This document shows positions 32,859 to 41,029 of a stretch of 48,101 nt of DNA, one piece after another. Under the pieces are notes generated by a model that did no database searches, was not told where the DNA came from, and saw nothing but the letters and a program-made list of their open reading frames with translations. This DNA comes from RGIG464 sp045643185 (lineage in GTDB: Bacteria > Myxococcota_A > Bradymonadia > UBA4248), in the NCBI GenBank assembly GCA_045643185.1, contig JAZUKH010000223.1, positions 1-48,101 of the forward strand. The letters are read 5' to 3'. Every line of letters starts with the position of its first letter. The first letter of the stretch is position 1. The position numbers were made by a program, and so were the translations under genes.

Positions 32859-32881
32859 CGAGAAATAGTTAGAGGTTTCCA

Positions 32882-33331
32882 ATGATTGATTTGAGCAATC
32901 TTACCCCAGCCCCTGGTAGCACTCATTCCCGTAAACGCTTGGGCCGTGGTACTAGTAGTGGCCAGGGAAAAACTGCTGGCAAAGGTCAGAAAGGTCAGAA
33001 TTCACGTGCCGGTGGCAAAGTTCGCGTTGGTTTTGAAGGTGGTCAGATGCCTTTGAGCCGACGTTTGCCGAAACGTGGTTTCTATAATGTTTTTGCTAAA
33101 AATATCGCTGTCGTCAATGTTTCCGATCTTGATCGTTTCGAAAATGATGACATTGTTGATATCGTTGCTCTCCGTAATGCCCGTTTGGTTCGTGGTAATG
33201 TGGATGGTGTTAAGGTCCTTGGCAATGGCGAAATCAGCAAAAAGCTGAAAGTCATTGTTGATGCCGTGAGCGCCTCTGCCCGCGAGAAGATTGAAAAAGC
33301 CGGCGGTAGCATCGAGGTTTGTAGTGACTAG
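32882..33331 (+). CDS. 50S ribosomal protein L15
   Basis: The 149-residue L15 is a late-assembly protein. KRLGRGTSSGQGKTAGKGQKGQ in parts and RAGGKVRVGFEGGQMPLSRR are diagnostic. The stop overlaps the secY GTG by 8 bases, so secY translation is probably coupled. Confidence 0.98.
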   Translation: MIDLSNLTPAPGSTHSRKRLGRGTSSGQGKTAGKGQKGQNSRAGGKVRVGFEGGQMPLSRRLPKRGFYNVFAKNIAVVNVSDLDRFENDDIVDIVALRNARLVRGNVDGVKVLGNGEISKKLKVIVDAVSASAREKIEKAGGSIEVCSD

Positions 33332-34670
33332 CGGATTTTCAAACATGTTTAAAATCCCCGAGCTGCGCAAGCGTATTTTATTTACGCTTGCGCTTCTCGC
33401 GGTTTATCGCATCGGTTGCTTCATCACAACGCCTGGTGTTGATCGTGTGAAAATGAATTCCCTTTTTGGTGGTGATAGCCAAGGGATGATGTCACTTTTC
33501 AACTTTTTTTCAGGCGGCGCTCTTGAGCAAATGTCGATTTTTGCACTTGGCATTATGCCATATATTAGTGCGTCGATTATTTTTCAGCTTTTGGGCGTTG
33601 TTGTTCCTGCTGTGGAAAGAAAACAGAAGGAAGGTGATGCGGGTAGACGAGCCATTAACCAATGGACGCGTTATTTGACTTTGGGTATATCCATTGTTCA
33701 GGGCGCGTTCATGGCAACATATCTCCAGAACTTATCTACATCTGGTGAAGTTGCTGGTCTCGTTACGATGGATAGTGCTTGGGGTTTTACACTGTTGACT
33801 ATCCTTTCGCTTACAACAGGCGCAGTCTTTATTATGTGGCTTGGTGAGCAGATTAACGATAGAGGTATTGGTAACGGTATCTCTTTGGTTATTTTTGCTG
33901 GTATCGTAGCCAGATTACCGAATGCTTTGTTCACATTATATGAACAGGCTATTGGTGATTCGACTGGGACGGTTGGTCTTTCGATGTACCAGCTTCTCCT
34001 ATTAGCGCTAATAGTTGCCGTAACGATCGCTTTCATTTGCTTTTTTGAAAAAGCGCAGCGACGCATCCCGATCCAACATGCTAAACGTATGGTTGGTCGA
34101 GAAGCTTTTTCAGGTCAGGCATCCTATCTGCCTTTGAAGTTGAATACAGCGGGTGTCATTCCGCCTATTTTTGCAAGTTCGATTCTGATGTTTCCAGCGA
34201 CGATTGCGGGTATGTTCCCCAATACGGAATGGCTTCAGTGGATGAGAGCTGCATTGATTCCTGGCGATTGGCGCCACATTCTCTTCTATGTTCTTCTGAT
34301 TGTCTTTTTCTGCTTTTTCTATACGGCCGTTGTTTTCAACCCAGTAGATGTTGCAGATAATCTTAAGAAGAATCAGGCGAGTATTCCTGGCATCAGACCT
34401 GGCAAAAACACGGCTGAATATATTGATACGGCGTTAAGTCGAGTGACTGTTGTCGGAGCGATTTATATTTCAGCAGTTTGTATTTTGCCTGAAATTTTAG
34501 CGTCTAGTTTCCAGGTTCAATTTTATTTTGGTGGTACGTCATTATTGATCGTTGTTGGTGTTGCGCTAGATACCGTTCGCCAAATCGAAGATCATTTAAC
34601 GAATCGCCATTATGAAGGTTTTAACGGTGCATCAGCACGTCCACGACTTAAACGTGGTGCATCAGCATAA
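33324..34670 (+). CDS. Preprotein translocase subunit SecY
   Basis: A 448-residue membrane protein, the channel of the Sec translocon. FKIPELRKRILFTL start, TPGVD plug region, GGALEQMSIFALGIMPYISASIIFQLL in parts, and the cytoplasmic loop KNQASIPGIRPGKNTAEY. I choose GTG 33324 (GAGGT upstream, overlapping rplO); ATG 33345 is the alternative. The codon use is less biased than in the ribosomal genes before it. Confidence 0.97.
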   Translation: MTSGFSNMFKIPELRKRILFTLALLAVYRIGCFITTPGVDRVKMNSLFGGDSQGMMSLFNFFSGGALEQMSIFALGIMPYISASIIFQLLGVVVPAVERKQKEGDAGRRAINQWTRYLTLGISIVQGAFMATYLQNLSTSGEVAGLVTMDSAWGFTLLTILSLTTGAVFIMWLGEQINDRGIGNGISLVIFAGIVARLPNALFTLYEQAIGDSTGTVGLSMYQLLLLALIVAVTIAFICFFEKAQRRIPIQHAKRMVGREAFSGQASYLPLKLNTAGVIPPIFASSILMFPATIAGMFPNTEWLQWMRAALIPGDWRHILFYVLLIVFFCFFYTAVVFNPVDVADNLKKNQASIPGIRPGKNTAEYIDTALSRVTVVGAIYISAVCILPEILASSFQVQFYFGGTSLLIVVGVALDTVRQIEDHLTNRHYEGFNGASARPRLKRGASA

Positions 34671-34678
34671 GGTTTCCA

Positions 34679-35308
34679 ATGAAAAAGCGTGTCATACTTT
34701 TAGGGCCTCCAGGGGCTGGCAAGGGTACTCAAGCTAAGCGTTTGACTGTAGCGATGAATGTTCCTCATATTTCAACGGGGGACATGTTACGAGATGCGAT
34801 TGCGAGAGGAACCGAATTAGGGAAAAAAGCAAGCGAATATATGTCTGCTGGTGCTTTAGTTCCTGATGAATTGGTGAATGGCATTGTTGCTGATCGCTTA
34901 TCTAAGGAAGACGGCTATCTTTTAGATGGTTATCCTAGAACGCTTGCGCAAGCTGACGCATTGGAAGCTGCGGGCGAAAAGATTGATGCAGTCATTTTGT
35001 TGGATGTTGATGATGACGTTCTGATTGAGCGTATCACAGGTCGTTTGAGCTGTCCTTCGTGTGGTAATGTTTATCATAAGACGTACATGCCGCCGAAAGA
35101 AGCTGGAAAATGCGATAAATGTGGTCATGATCTTATTCAACGTAGTGACGACAATGAATCAACAGTTAGACCGCGTCTTGCTAACTATCACAAGCAGACG
35201 CAACCGCTTGTTGAGTACTACGAAAGTCGTGGATTGATTTCGCGAATCACGGATGAAGGTTCTATCGAGGACAAGTTCAATCGAATTCGTGAAGCACTTG
35301 AATTTTAG
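34679..35308 (+). CDS. Adenylate kinase
   Basis: A 209-residue enzyme that interconverts ATP, AMP and ADP. P-loop GPPGAGKGT (residues 9-17), AMP-binding STGDMLRDAI, and DGYPRTLAQADAL. The LID carries four cysteines (CPSCG and CDKCG), so it is the zinc-bearing LID type. It follows secY by 8 bases in the spc operon; map and infA, often next, are absent. Confidence 0.98.
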   Translation: MKKRVILLGPPGAGKGTQAKRLTVAMNVPHISTGDMLRDAIARGTELGKKASEYMSAGALVPDELVNGIVADRLSKEDGYLLDGYPRTLAQADALEAAGEKIDAVILLDVDDDVLIERITGRLSCPSCGNVYHKTYMPPKEAGKCDKCGHDLIQRSDDNESTVRPRLANYHKQTQPLVEYYESRGLISRITDEGSIEDKFNRIREALEF

Positions 35309-35409
35309 CTACAGTTGTGCTGAATTTTGTTGCATGATTTTTTATGGCGTGATAAATGTCATAAAGTTTGTGCTACTTTTGGCACATAAAAAGATAAGGA
35401 GAGACGCGG

Positions 35410-35523
35410 ATGAAAGTTCGACCGTCAGTTAAAAAAATTTGTGACAAATGTAAATTGATTCGCCGTCACGGTGTTGTGCGTGTGATTTGTGAGAATCCGC
35501 GTCATAAACAGCGTCAGGGCTAA
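35410..35523 (+). CDS. 50S ribosomal protein L36
   Basis: The 37-residue L36 is the zinc-binding form: MKVRPSVKKICDKCKLIRR, then ICENPRHKQRQG, with Cys11, Cys14, Cys27 and His32. Start ATG 35410 after AAGGAG. A 101-base AT-rich gap separates it from adk and may hold a promoter for the alpha operon part. Confidence 0.97.
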   Translation: MKVRPSVKKICDKCKLIRRHGVVRVICENPRHKQRQG

Positions 35524-35539
35524 TTAGGAGGAATGCCTT

Positions 35540-35905
35540 ATGGCACGTATTGCTGGTATTGATTTGCCGCGCAAAAAACGTATGGAAATTGCTTTGACTA
35601 GCATTTATGGCATTGGCCGTACGCGCGCTAAACTTATTCTTGATGAAGCCAAAATTCCTTACGATCGTTGCAGCGACGATCTTACGGAAGCTGAAGTTCG
35701 TATTATCCGTGACGTTATTGAAGCTCACTATCAGGTTGAAGGTGATCTCCGCCGTCAGGTTAAGATGAACATTAAACGTCTTATGGATCTCGGTTGCTAT
35801 CGCGGTCTTCGTCATCGTCACGGTCTTCCGTGCCGTGGTCAGCGTACGAAAACGAATGCTCGTACTCGTAAAGGTCCGAGCCGCATCGTCGTTAAAAAGA
35901 AGTAA
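35540..35905 (+). CDS. 30S ribosomal protein S13
   Basis: The 121-residue S13 contacts P-site tRNA and bridges the subunits. ARIAGIDLPRKKRMEIALTSIYGIG in parts and CYRGLRHRHGLPCRGQRTKTNARTRKG (in parts) are diagnostic. GGAGG upstream of the ATG. Confidence 0.99.
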   Translation: MARIAGIDLPRKKRMEIALTSIYGIGRTRAKLILDEAKIPYDRCSDDLTEAEVRIIRDVIEAHYQVEGDLRRQVKMNIKRLMDLGCYRGLRHRHGLPCRGQRTKTNARTRKGPSRIVVKKK

Positions 35906-35936
35906 TTAATCTTTTATAATCGAGTGAGGAATAACA

Positions 35937-36338
35937 GTGGCTAAAGTAAAGACTGTTTCTAAACGTGGTTTAAAAAAACACGTTAAAAAGAACGTTGCGA
36001 ACGGTGTTGCTCATATTCGTTCAACATTTAATAACACGATCATCACCATTACGGACACGAACGGTGAAGCTGTTTCGTGGTGTACGTGTGGCACGAAAGG
36101 CTTCAAAGGTTCGCGTAAATCTACGCCGTTTGCTGCCCAGGTTGCTGCTGATGATGCTGCCCATAAAGCGATGGACCACGGTATGAAGAATATCGCAGTT
36201 TTCGCAAAAGGCCCCGGCTCTGGCCGTGAAGCTGCTCTTCGTGCACTTCAGGCTGCAGGCCTTAAAGTCACCTTGATTCGTGACGTGACTCCTATCCCCC
36301 ACAACGGTTGCCGTCCTCCGAAACGCCGTCGCGTTTAA
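35937..36338 (+). CDS. 30S ribosomal protein S11
   Basis: The 133-residue S11 lies on the platform near the E-site. HIRSTFNNTIITITDTNGE and GPGSGREAALRALQAAGLKV are diagnostic. It starts with GTG after GAGG. The C-terminal PHNGCRPPKRRRV is standard. Confidence 0.98.
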   Translation: MAKVKTVSKRGLKKHVKKNVANGVAHIRSTFNNTIITITDTNGEAVSWCTCGTKGFKGSRKSTPFAAQVAADDAAHKAMDHGMKNIAVFAKGPGSGREAALRALQAAGLKVTLIRDVTPIPHNGCRPPKRRRV

Positions 36339-36360
36339 TTTAGCGAAGTATTTCGTGTGT

Positions 36361-36419
36361 CGCCAGAAAACGTTTGTTTTCTGGCGGTTGTTGTCGGTAA
36401 CGCGTCTTAGACGCTTTTT
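36361..36419 (+). promoter_or_regulatory. Two stem-loops ahead of rpoA
   Basis: First: 11-bp stem CGCCAGAAAAC/GTTTTCTGGCG (36361-36371 with 36376-36386), loop GTTT. Second: GCGTC/GACGC (36402-36406 with 36410-36414), loop TTA, followed by T5, like a weak intrinsic terminator. They occupy the 109-base gap where rpsD would normally sit. They could attenuate or stabilise the rpoA-rplQ transcript. Confidence 0.6.
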
Positions 36420-36447
36420 GTGGCATCTCTAGGGTGCGGAGGATCGA

Positions 36448-37443
36448 ATGCATCGAAACTGGACAGATCTTATTCGTCCAAGAGGCGTAGAGATCGATAA
36501 TGATACTCGTACTGCTAACTATTGCCGTTTCATCTGTGAGCCTCTTGAACGAGGTTATGGTTCGACCATCGGTAATGCATTACGCAGAATACTTTTAAGC
36601 TCGTTACAGGGTGCTGCGGTTACGGCTGTCAAAATTGATGGCGCGCTTCATGAATTTATGTCGCTTCAGGGTATTAAGGAAGATGTAACGATCATCATTC
36701 TTAATATTAAAGAGCTTCTTATCAAATCGGACATTGAGGAGCCGGTTTGGCTGCATGTCAGCAAGGAAGGGCCTGGAATCGTGACAGCGGCTGACATCGA
36801 ATGCACCTCCAATGTCGAGATTTTGAACCCGGACCACGTCATTTGTACCCTCGGGGAAGATGGTAAATTCGAAGCTGATTTGCAGATTTCTACTGGAAAA
36901 GGCTACCGTCGTGCAGAAGAGAATCGAAGTGATGATCTTCCTATTGGTGCGATTCCTGTTGATGCACTTTTCAGCCCGGTTACTCGTGTAAACTACACGG
37001 TGACGAATGCGCGTGTTGGTCAAAGAACTGATTACGATAAACTGGCTTTAGAAATTTGGACTGATGGTAGTGTGGCTCCGGAAGACGCACTTGCTTTTTC
37101 AGCTAAAATTCTTAAAGAGCAGCTCACTATTTTCATCAATTTTGATGAGAACATCATTTCCGCGCCTGTTGAAGAATATGTTGCGGAATCGACTTCTAAT
37201 GAAGCCTTTGATCGTTCCGTGAACGAACTGGAACTCAGTGTTCGTTCTGCGAATTGCCTTCAGAACGCCAACATCCATTACATTGGTGAACTCGTTCAGA
37301 AGACCGAAGCTGACATGCTCAAAACCAAAAACTTCGGTCGTAAGAGCTTGCGCGAAATCAAAGACATTCTCTCGAAGATGGGCCTTACCCTCGCTATGAG
37401 TGTTGATGGTTGGGTTCCGCCTTCTGGGTCAAACAACGATTAA
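36448..37443 (+). CDS. RNA polymerase alpha subunit
   Basis: The 331-residue RpoA nucleates core assembly and binds UP elements and activators. The N-terminal dimerisation domain has FICEPLERGYGSTIGNALRRILLSS in parts. The C-terminal domain spans about 255-320, with ELSVRSANCLQNANIHYIGELV (in parts) and KNFGRKSLREIKDIL. GGAGG precedes the ATG. Confidence 0.99.
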   Translation: MHRNWTDLIRPRGVEIDNDTRTANYCRFICEPLERGYGSTIGNALRRILLSSLQGAAVTAVKIDGALHEFMSLQGIKEDVTIIILNIKELLIKSDIEEPVWLHVSKEGPGIVTAADIECTSNVEILNPDHVICTLGEDGKFEADLQISTGKGYRRAEENRSDDLPIGAIPVDALFSPVTRVNYTVTNARVGQRTDYDKLALEIWTDGSVAPEDALAFSAKILKEQLTIFINFDENIISAPVEEYVAESTSNEAFDRSVNELELSVRSANCLQNANIHYIGELVQKTEADMLKTKNFGRKSLREIKDILSKMGLTLAMSVDGWVPPSGSNND

Positions 37444-37469
37444 TTTTTATTGCTCAAGGATATCTAACA

Positions 37470-37916
37470 ATGAGACATCGTAAATCTGGTCGTCATTTCA
37501 GCCGTCCGAGCGCTCACCGTAATGCGATGATGGACAATCTCGCTACGCAGCTCCTCGATCACGAAGCTATTCAAACGACCGAACCGAAAGCTAAAGAACT
37601 CCGTTCTGTTGTTGAAAAAATTATTACGCTTGCTAAACGTGGCGATATGAATGCTCGTCGTCTCGTCGCTGCTCGCCTTAACCAGCGCGTTGTTGATCGT
37701 AGCAATGCCGAAGATTGCAAACTTCATAATGAAGTTCTGAACAAACTCTTCGACGATATTGCTAAACGTAATGCCAATCGTCCTGGTGGTTATACGCGTA
37801 TCATCAAGCTCGGTGTGCGTCATGGTGATAATGCTCCTATGGCTCGCATCGAACTCGTCGAAAAAGCTGTTCCCGAAGCTGTTAAACCTGCTTTCCAGGC
37901 TTCAACTGCTGAATAA
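37470..37916 (+). CDS. 50S ribosomal protein L17
   Basis: The 148-residue L17 is near the tunnel exit. MRHRKSGRHFSRPSAHRNAM start is diagnostic, so I begin at 37470 (AAGGA upstream) and not at the longer open frame from 37410. The C-terminal 20 residues are an Ala/Val/Glu tail. It ends the superoperon; a strong terminator follows. Confidence 0.98.
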   Translation: MRHRKSGRHFSRPSAHRNAMMDNLATQLLDHEAIQTTEPKAKELRSVVEKIITLAKRGDMNARRLVAARLNQRVVDRSNAEDCKLHNEVLNKLFDDIAKRNANRPGGYTRIIKLGVRHGDNAPMARIELVEKAVPEAVKPAFQASTAE

Positions 37917-37935
37917 TTAGCTTCTCGCAAAAAAT

Positions 37936-37959
37936 AAGGCCGCTTTGCGGCCTTTTTTT
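37936..37959 (+). terminator. Intrinsic terminator of the ribosomal protein superoperon
   Basis: An 8-bp stem AAGGCCGC/GCGGCCTT (37936-37943 with 37947-37954), loop TTT, runs into T7 (37953-37959), 20 bases after the rplQ stop. Confidence 0.94.
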
Positions 37960-38000
37960 GTTTTTGCTCAATTAAGTTCTTCTTAAAACTGTTATACGCT

Positions 38001-38030
38001 TTGACTTGAGCTATTTTCTTGGCATATATT
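38001..38030 (+). promoter_or_regulatory. Possible promoter ahead of the decayed frame at 38.1 kb
   Basis: TTGACT (38001-38006) and TATATT (38025-38030) are 18 bases apart in AT-rich DNA, about 80 bases before the open frame that starts at 38111. Confidence 0.5.
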
Positions 38031-38110
38031 TTTACCTCTTTTGTAATGTGATATATGTGCCCTGTATAGTTTTTGGCGAGTAGAATTTTATAACCATTCA
38101 ATATATTTCT

Positions 38111-38564
38111 TTGGAGTTAAAATATGGTAAATGTTCCTCGTCGCAGTGTGGTAATGATATTGAGGAACTCAACACATTTATTGATAATTGGAATCAAAAT
38201 GGTGCATCGGCATATACTCACATGGCGCCTACTCAAACATCACCCGCGTTTATATTAAAATTAAAAGAAGAAACAATAACGCTTAACCATGCATTGGGTA
38301 CTAGCGAAAAACCATTTATCGGTTACTTTACTCTGTTATCTTAATGGTCGAACTTCCAATCTCACCGACTCTGAAGTCAATATTAAAGAATCATATTTGT
38401 CATCAGATTTTGAATTTTTAAACACAAAACTTAAGGACAATTATACTAAGATCCCTGAAGGTAAATATATTCCTTGAAAAGATCCGGGAGATATGACTGC
38501 GCCATTACTTGACTTAGATACGCCTGAAAGCGAGTCGATCACGGTAACTCATCCGGATGATTAA
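38111..38564 (+). pseudogene. Frameshifted reading frame of unknown family
   Basis: A frame from 38111 to 38344 encodes a protein-like stretch (KYGKCSSSQCGND, ELNTFIDNWNQNGAS and onward). Near 38320-38344 the sense moves to a second frame (LNGRTSNLTDSEVNIKESYL then FEFLNTKLKDNYTKIPEGK). That frame meets TGA at 38475-38477 and continues open, acidic and protein-like, to TAA at 38562-38564. The simplest reading is one gene of about 150 codons broken by a frameshift and a stop. I do not recognise the family. AT content is higher than in neighbours, which fits acquired DNA. Confidence 0.55.
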
Positions 38565-38629
38565 TTTTCAATTAACGGTATAAACGCGGTTTAACGCTTA
38601 AAACGCGTTTAAGAATTGTTTATCTCGAC

Positions 38630-38660
38630 AAAAAAATAGGGTGGCCAAACCACCCTATTT
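38630..38660 (-). terminator. Intrinsic terminator of the 711-residue kinase gene
   Basis: On the minus strand an 11-bp stem AAATAGGGTGG/CCACCCTATTT (38634-38644 with 38650-38660), loop of 5, is followed by a T7 run (38636-38630). It is 44 bases beyond the stop codon. Confidence 0.92.
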
Positions 38661-38703
38661 ACGACATATAATAAGCTCAAGGCGAGGACTGAATAATCGC
38701 TAC

Positions 38704-40839
38704 CTATTTATCGCCCATAAAATCGAGGTTCGCGTGACTGAGTTTTCCTTGATTCAATAGTTCCGTCCAGGCTTCGTAGGTCGGTTCGATCCACTTCATG
38801 CAGCTGTTGCAGTCATAACTTTTAAACAGTTCCTGACATTTGTAGCGCTTGTACTTGTCCTTGATATCCAGTCTTTTGGCGCGATAAAGCGGGCTTAGCA
38901 TGCCATAGTACAAAGTTTCACGATCACTTTCGTCATTCAGGATCTGTTGCATGATCTCTTGACGTTGCTTGCACTTGGACTTATCGAGACGCCAAGCTTC
39001 AAGCATGCGCTTTTGCCAATCGGGCAGGCCCTCGTAATGCAGGCTGTCGAAAAGCTCGAACATAAGGTCCTTGCGGCGCTCGTCATCGTCATAAGGTGAG
39101 TACATAATTGTCCAGGCCATGCCTCTGGCTACAGTTTTAACATCAGACTTGGACAGTTCTATTAACTTTGGATCGATCTCGCCATTCTTGTTGTTTGGAA
39201 ACAAGGCTTTGACCGCTTCACTCACTGCGCCATTGCGTGCCGCATCGGGTTGCAGGTCGATTAACTCGACAAAGCAAGTCGCGATGTCGTCGAGCACTTC
39301 TCGCGCCGACTCGTTCACTTTGCCGGACTTGTTGGTTTTGGTGCGCACGATCTGCGCATCGATCTGCATGCGCAGACGCAGGTAATTCGGGTGTTTGCGG
39401 TATCGGTCGTTGACCGTGATGACGTGGCTGTAGGCTTCCTGATAATTCTTCTGGTTATACGCATCGACCGATTTGATCAGGTTGATGTCTTTTTTGAGCG
39501 TTTCGTCGCCCGATACGTCGAATTCGTCGTCATAGATGAAATCCTGAACATTAGAGATCTTACGAAGTTCAGGTTGCTCAACCTCCGAGCCATTTTTGAC
39601 GACCTCGATCTCTTTGGGCGAACCGAGTGACGTGATCAACACGATCAACATTAACAACACGATGAGCGCGATCATACCGCCAAAAATCATCTTGTGCTGA
39701 CGAGGCATTTTACGAATGAATTCGGTCGCGGTGGCTTTTACTTCGATCGTTTTGTTTTTGAAATCAGTCTGTTTGAACTTCTCTTTGCCCGATTGCACAG
39801 CTTCGACACCGCGTGACAAAAGGTCTGAGGCAAGCTGACGCGTGTCGGCCATGAGCTGGCTCGCTTCGGCAGCCAGGTTGGCATTGTCGAGCGGCCTGGC
39901 CGGCGTCTGACCTTGACTGAGCGTGCTCAATTCGACTGCCAGACTCGGACGCGAAAGCGGCGCCCACGGTGAAACTGGCAGCTGACTGAGTGCTTCAATG
40001 ACTTCGTTGGCAGACTGGTAGCGGTCATCGCGGGTTTTGGCCAACAACTTTTGGATGATCGCATCAAATTGTTCACCGCACTCGATGTTGGCAACATCGA
40101 GGTGAGGAGGCGGCTCCATAAACTGCTTGTGCAAAACATTGATGACGTCTTCGCTCTCAAACGGGACATGGCCCATCAACATTTCGAACAGAATAATGCC
40201 GCAGGCATAGAGGTCGACACGATAATCGATTTGTCGACCATTTGCCTGTTCGGGTGCCATGTATTCTGGTGTGCCATAAATAAAACCAGCTCGCGTCTTG
40301 AACGCGCCTGAACCACTGTCTTCAGGATCCTGCGCGTCATTCTCGGTGTGGGCTATGCCAAAGTCGAGCAGTTTCACGAAGTCGTTCGTGCCTTCCTTGT
40401 TGATTAAGACGACGTTTTCGGGTTTCACATCGCGATGTACGATGCCCTTGTCATGGGCGCATTGAAGTACACTCAGTAGCTGCTGCAAAATGAAGATGCA
40501 CTCCCCAGGCGGCAGGGTGTGGTTCTGTTTGATGCGCTTCAACAGCGTATCGCCTTCAAGATACTCCATGACAAGGTAGAATTCGTTGTCGCTGGTCATG
40601 TCAAAATCCATGACCGCACACAGATTCGAATGGTCGATGGCAGCCGCAGACTGCGCCTCGCGCTTAAAGCGCTCAACGATCTCAGCGCTTTCACTCATGT
40701 CCTGGTGCAATATTTTGATCGCAACTGTCTTGTGCATCATCAGGTGTTCGGCTTTGAACACCTCGCCCATCGCGCCGCCGCCGATCGATTCGATCAGACG
40801 ATATTTTCCCGAAATGACATCATTCGGTGCATAATTCAT
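38704..40839 (-). CDS. Transmembrane Ser/Thr protein kinase
   Basis: A 711-residue Hanks-type kinase. The kinase domain spans about 10-290: Gly loop IGGGAMGEVF (19-28), Lys42 in VAIK, HRDVKPEN (135-142), DFG (159-161), GTPEYMAPEQ. A linker leads to one membrane helix at about 384-405. The C-terminal 300 residues should be outside the membrane. They carry no PASTA repeats, are helical and charged, and have a Cys cluster near the end (CQELFKSYDCNSC), perhaps a sensor. GGAGATATACAT precedes the ATG. It may phosphorylate FHA ligands such as a target of the protein at 8.4 kb; that link is only inference. Confidence 0.95.
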   Translation of the reverse strand: MNYAPNDVISGKYRLIESIGGGAMGEVFKAEHLMMHKTVAIKILHQDMSESAEIVERFKREAQSAAAIDHSNLCAVMDFDMTSDNEFYLVMEYLEGDTLLKRIKQNHTLPPGECIFILQQLLSVLQCAHDKGIVHRDVKPENVVLINKEGTNDFVKLLDFGIAHTENDAQDPEDSGSGAFKTRAGFIYGTPEYMAPEQANGRQIDYRVDLYACGIILFEMLMGHVPFESEDVINVLHKQFMEPPPHLDVANIECGEQFDAIIQKLLAKTRDDRYQSANEVIEALSQLPVSPWAPLSRPSLAVELSTLSQGQTPARPLDNANLAAEASQLMADTRQLASDLLSRGVEAVQSGKEKFKQTDFKNKTIEVKATATEFIRKMPRQHKMIFGGMIALIVLLMLIVLITSLGSPKEIEVVKNGSEVEQPELRKISNVQDFIYDDEFDVSGDETLKKDINLIKSVDAYNQKNYQEAYSHVITVNDRYRKHPNYLRLRMQIDAQIVRTKTNKSGKVNESAREVLDDIATCFVELIDLQPDAARNGAVSEAVKALFPNNKNGEIDPKLIELSKSDVKTVARGMAWTIMYSPYDDDERRKDLMFELFDSLHYEGLPDWQKRMLEAWRLDKSKCKQRQEIMQQILNDESDRETLYYGMLSPLYRAKRLDIKDKYKRYKCQELFKSYDCNSCMKWIEPTYEAWTELLNQGKLSHANLDFMGDK

Positions 40840-41029
40840 ATGTATATCTCCAGATAACTCTGTTCTTACGCGTTAAAAAACGCGGCGGCGCGTCATACCA
40901 CGAATGCAACTCACTTAAAATAGCTAGGACGCATGAAACATCATCCATGTCATGACTCAGCCAAGGGGCATTTGTTGTCTAGTTAGAAATACAAAACTGT
41001 TAGTCTCTACGCTTTTCTGAAGATGCGTC

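Noticed and set aside
21830..37916. tRNA genes within the ribosomal region
   Set aside because: I saw no cloverleaf or GTTCGANNC-type T-arm in the gaps. GTTCGA in the 52-bp array is part of that repeat and not a tRNA.
37820..38101. Minus-strand frame after rplQ (93 codons)
   Set aside because: It runs through the superoperon terminator and the end of rplQ; the Lys-rich part is the terminator A-run.
38475..38477. TGA as selenocysteine or recoded codon in the 38.1-kb frame
   Set aside because: No SECIS-like hairpin after it, no known selenoprotein pattern, and there is also an upstream frameshift; decay explains both.
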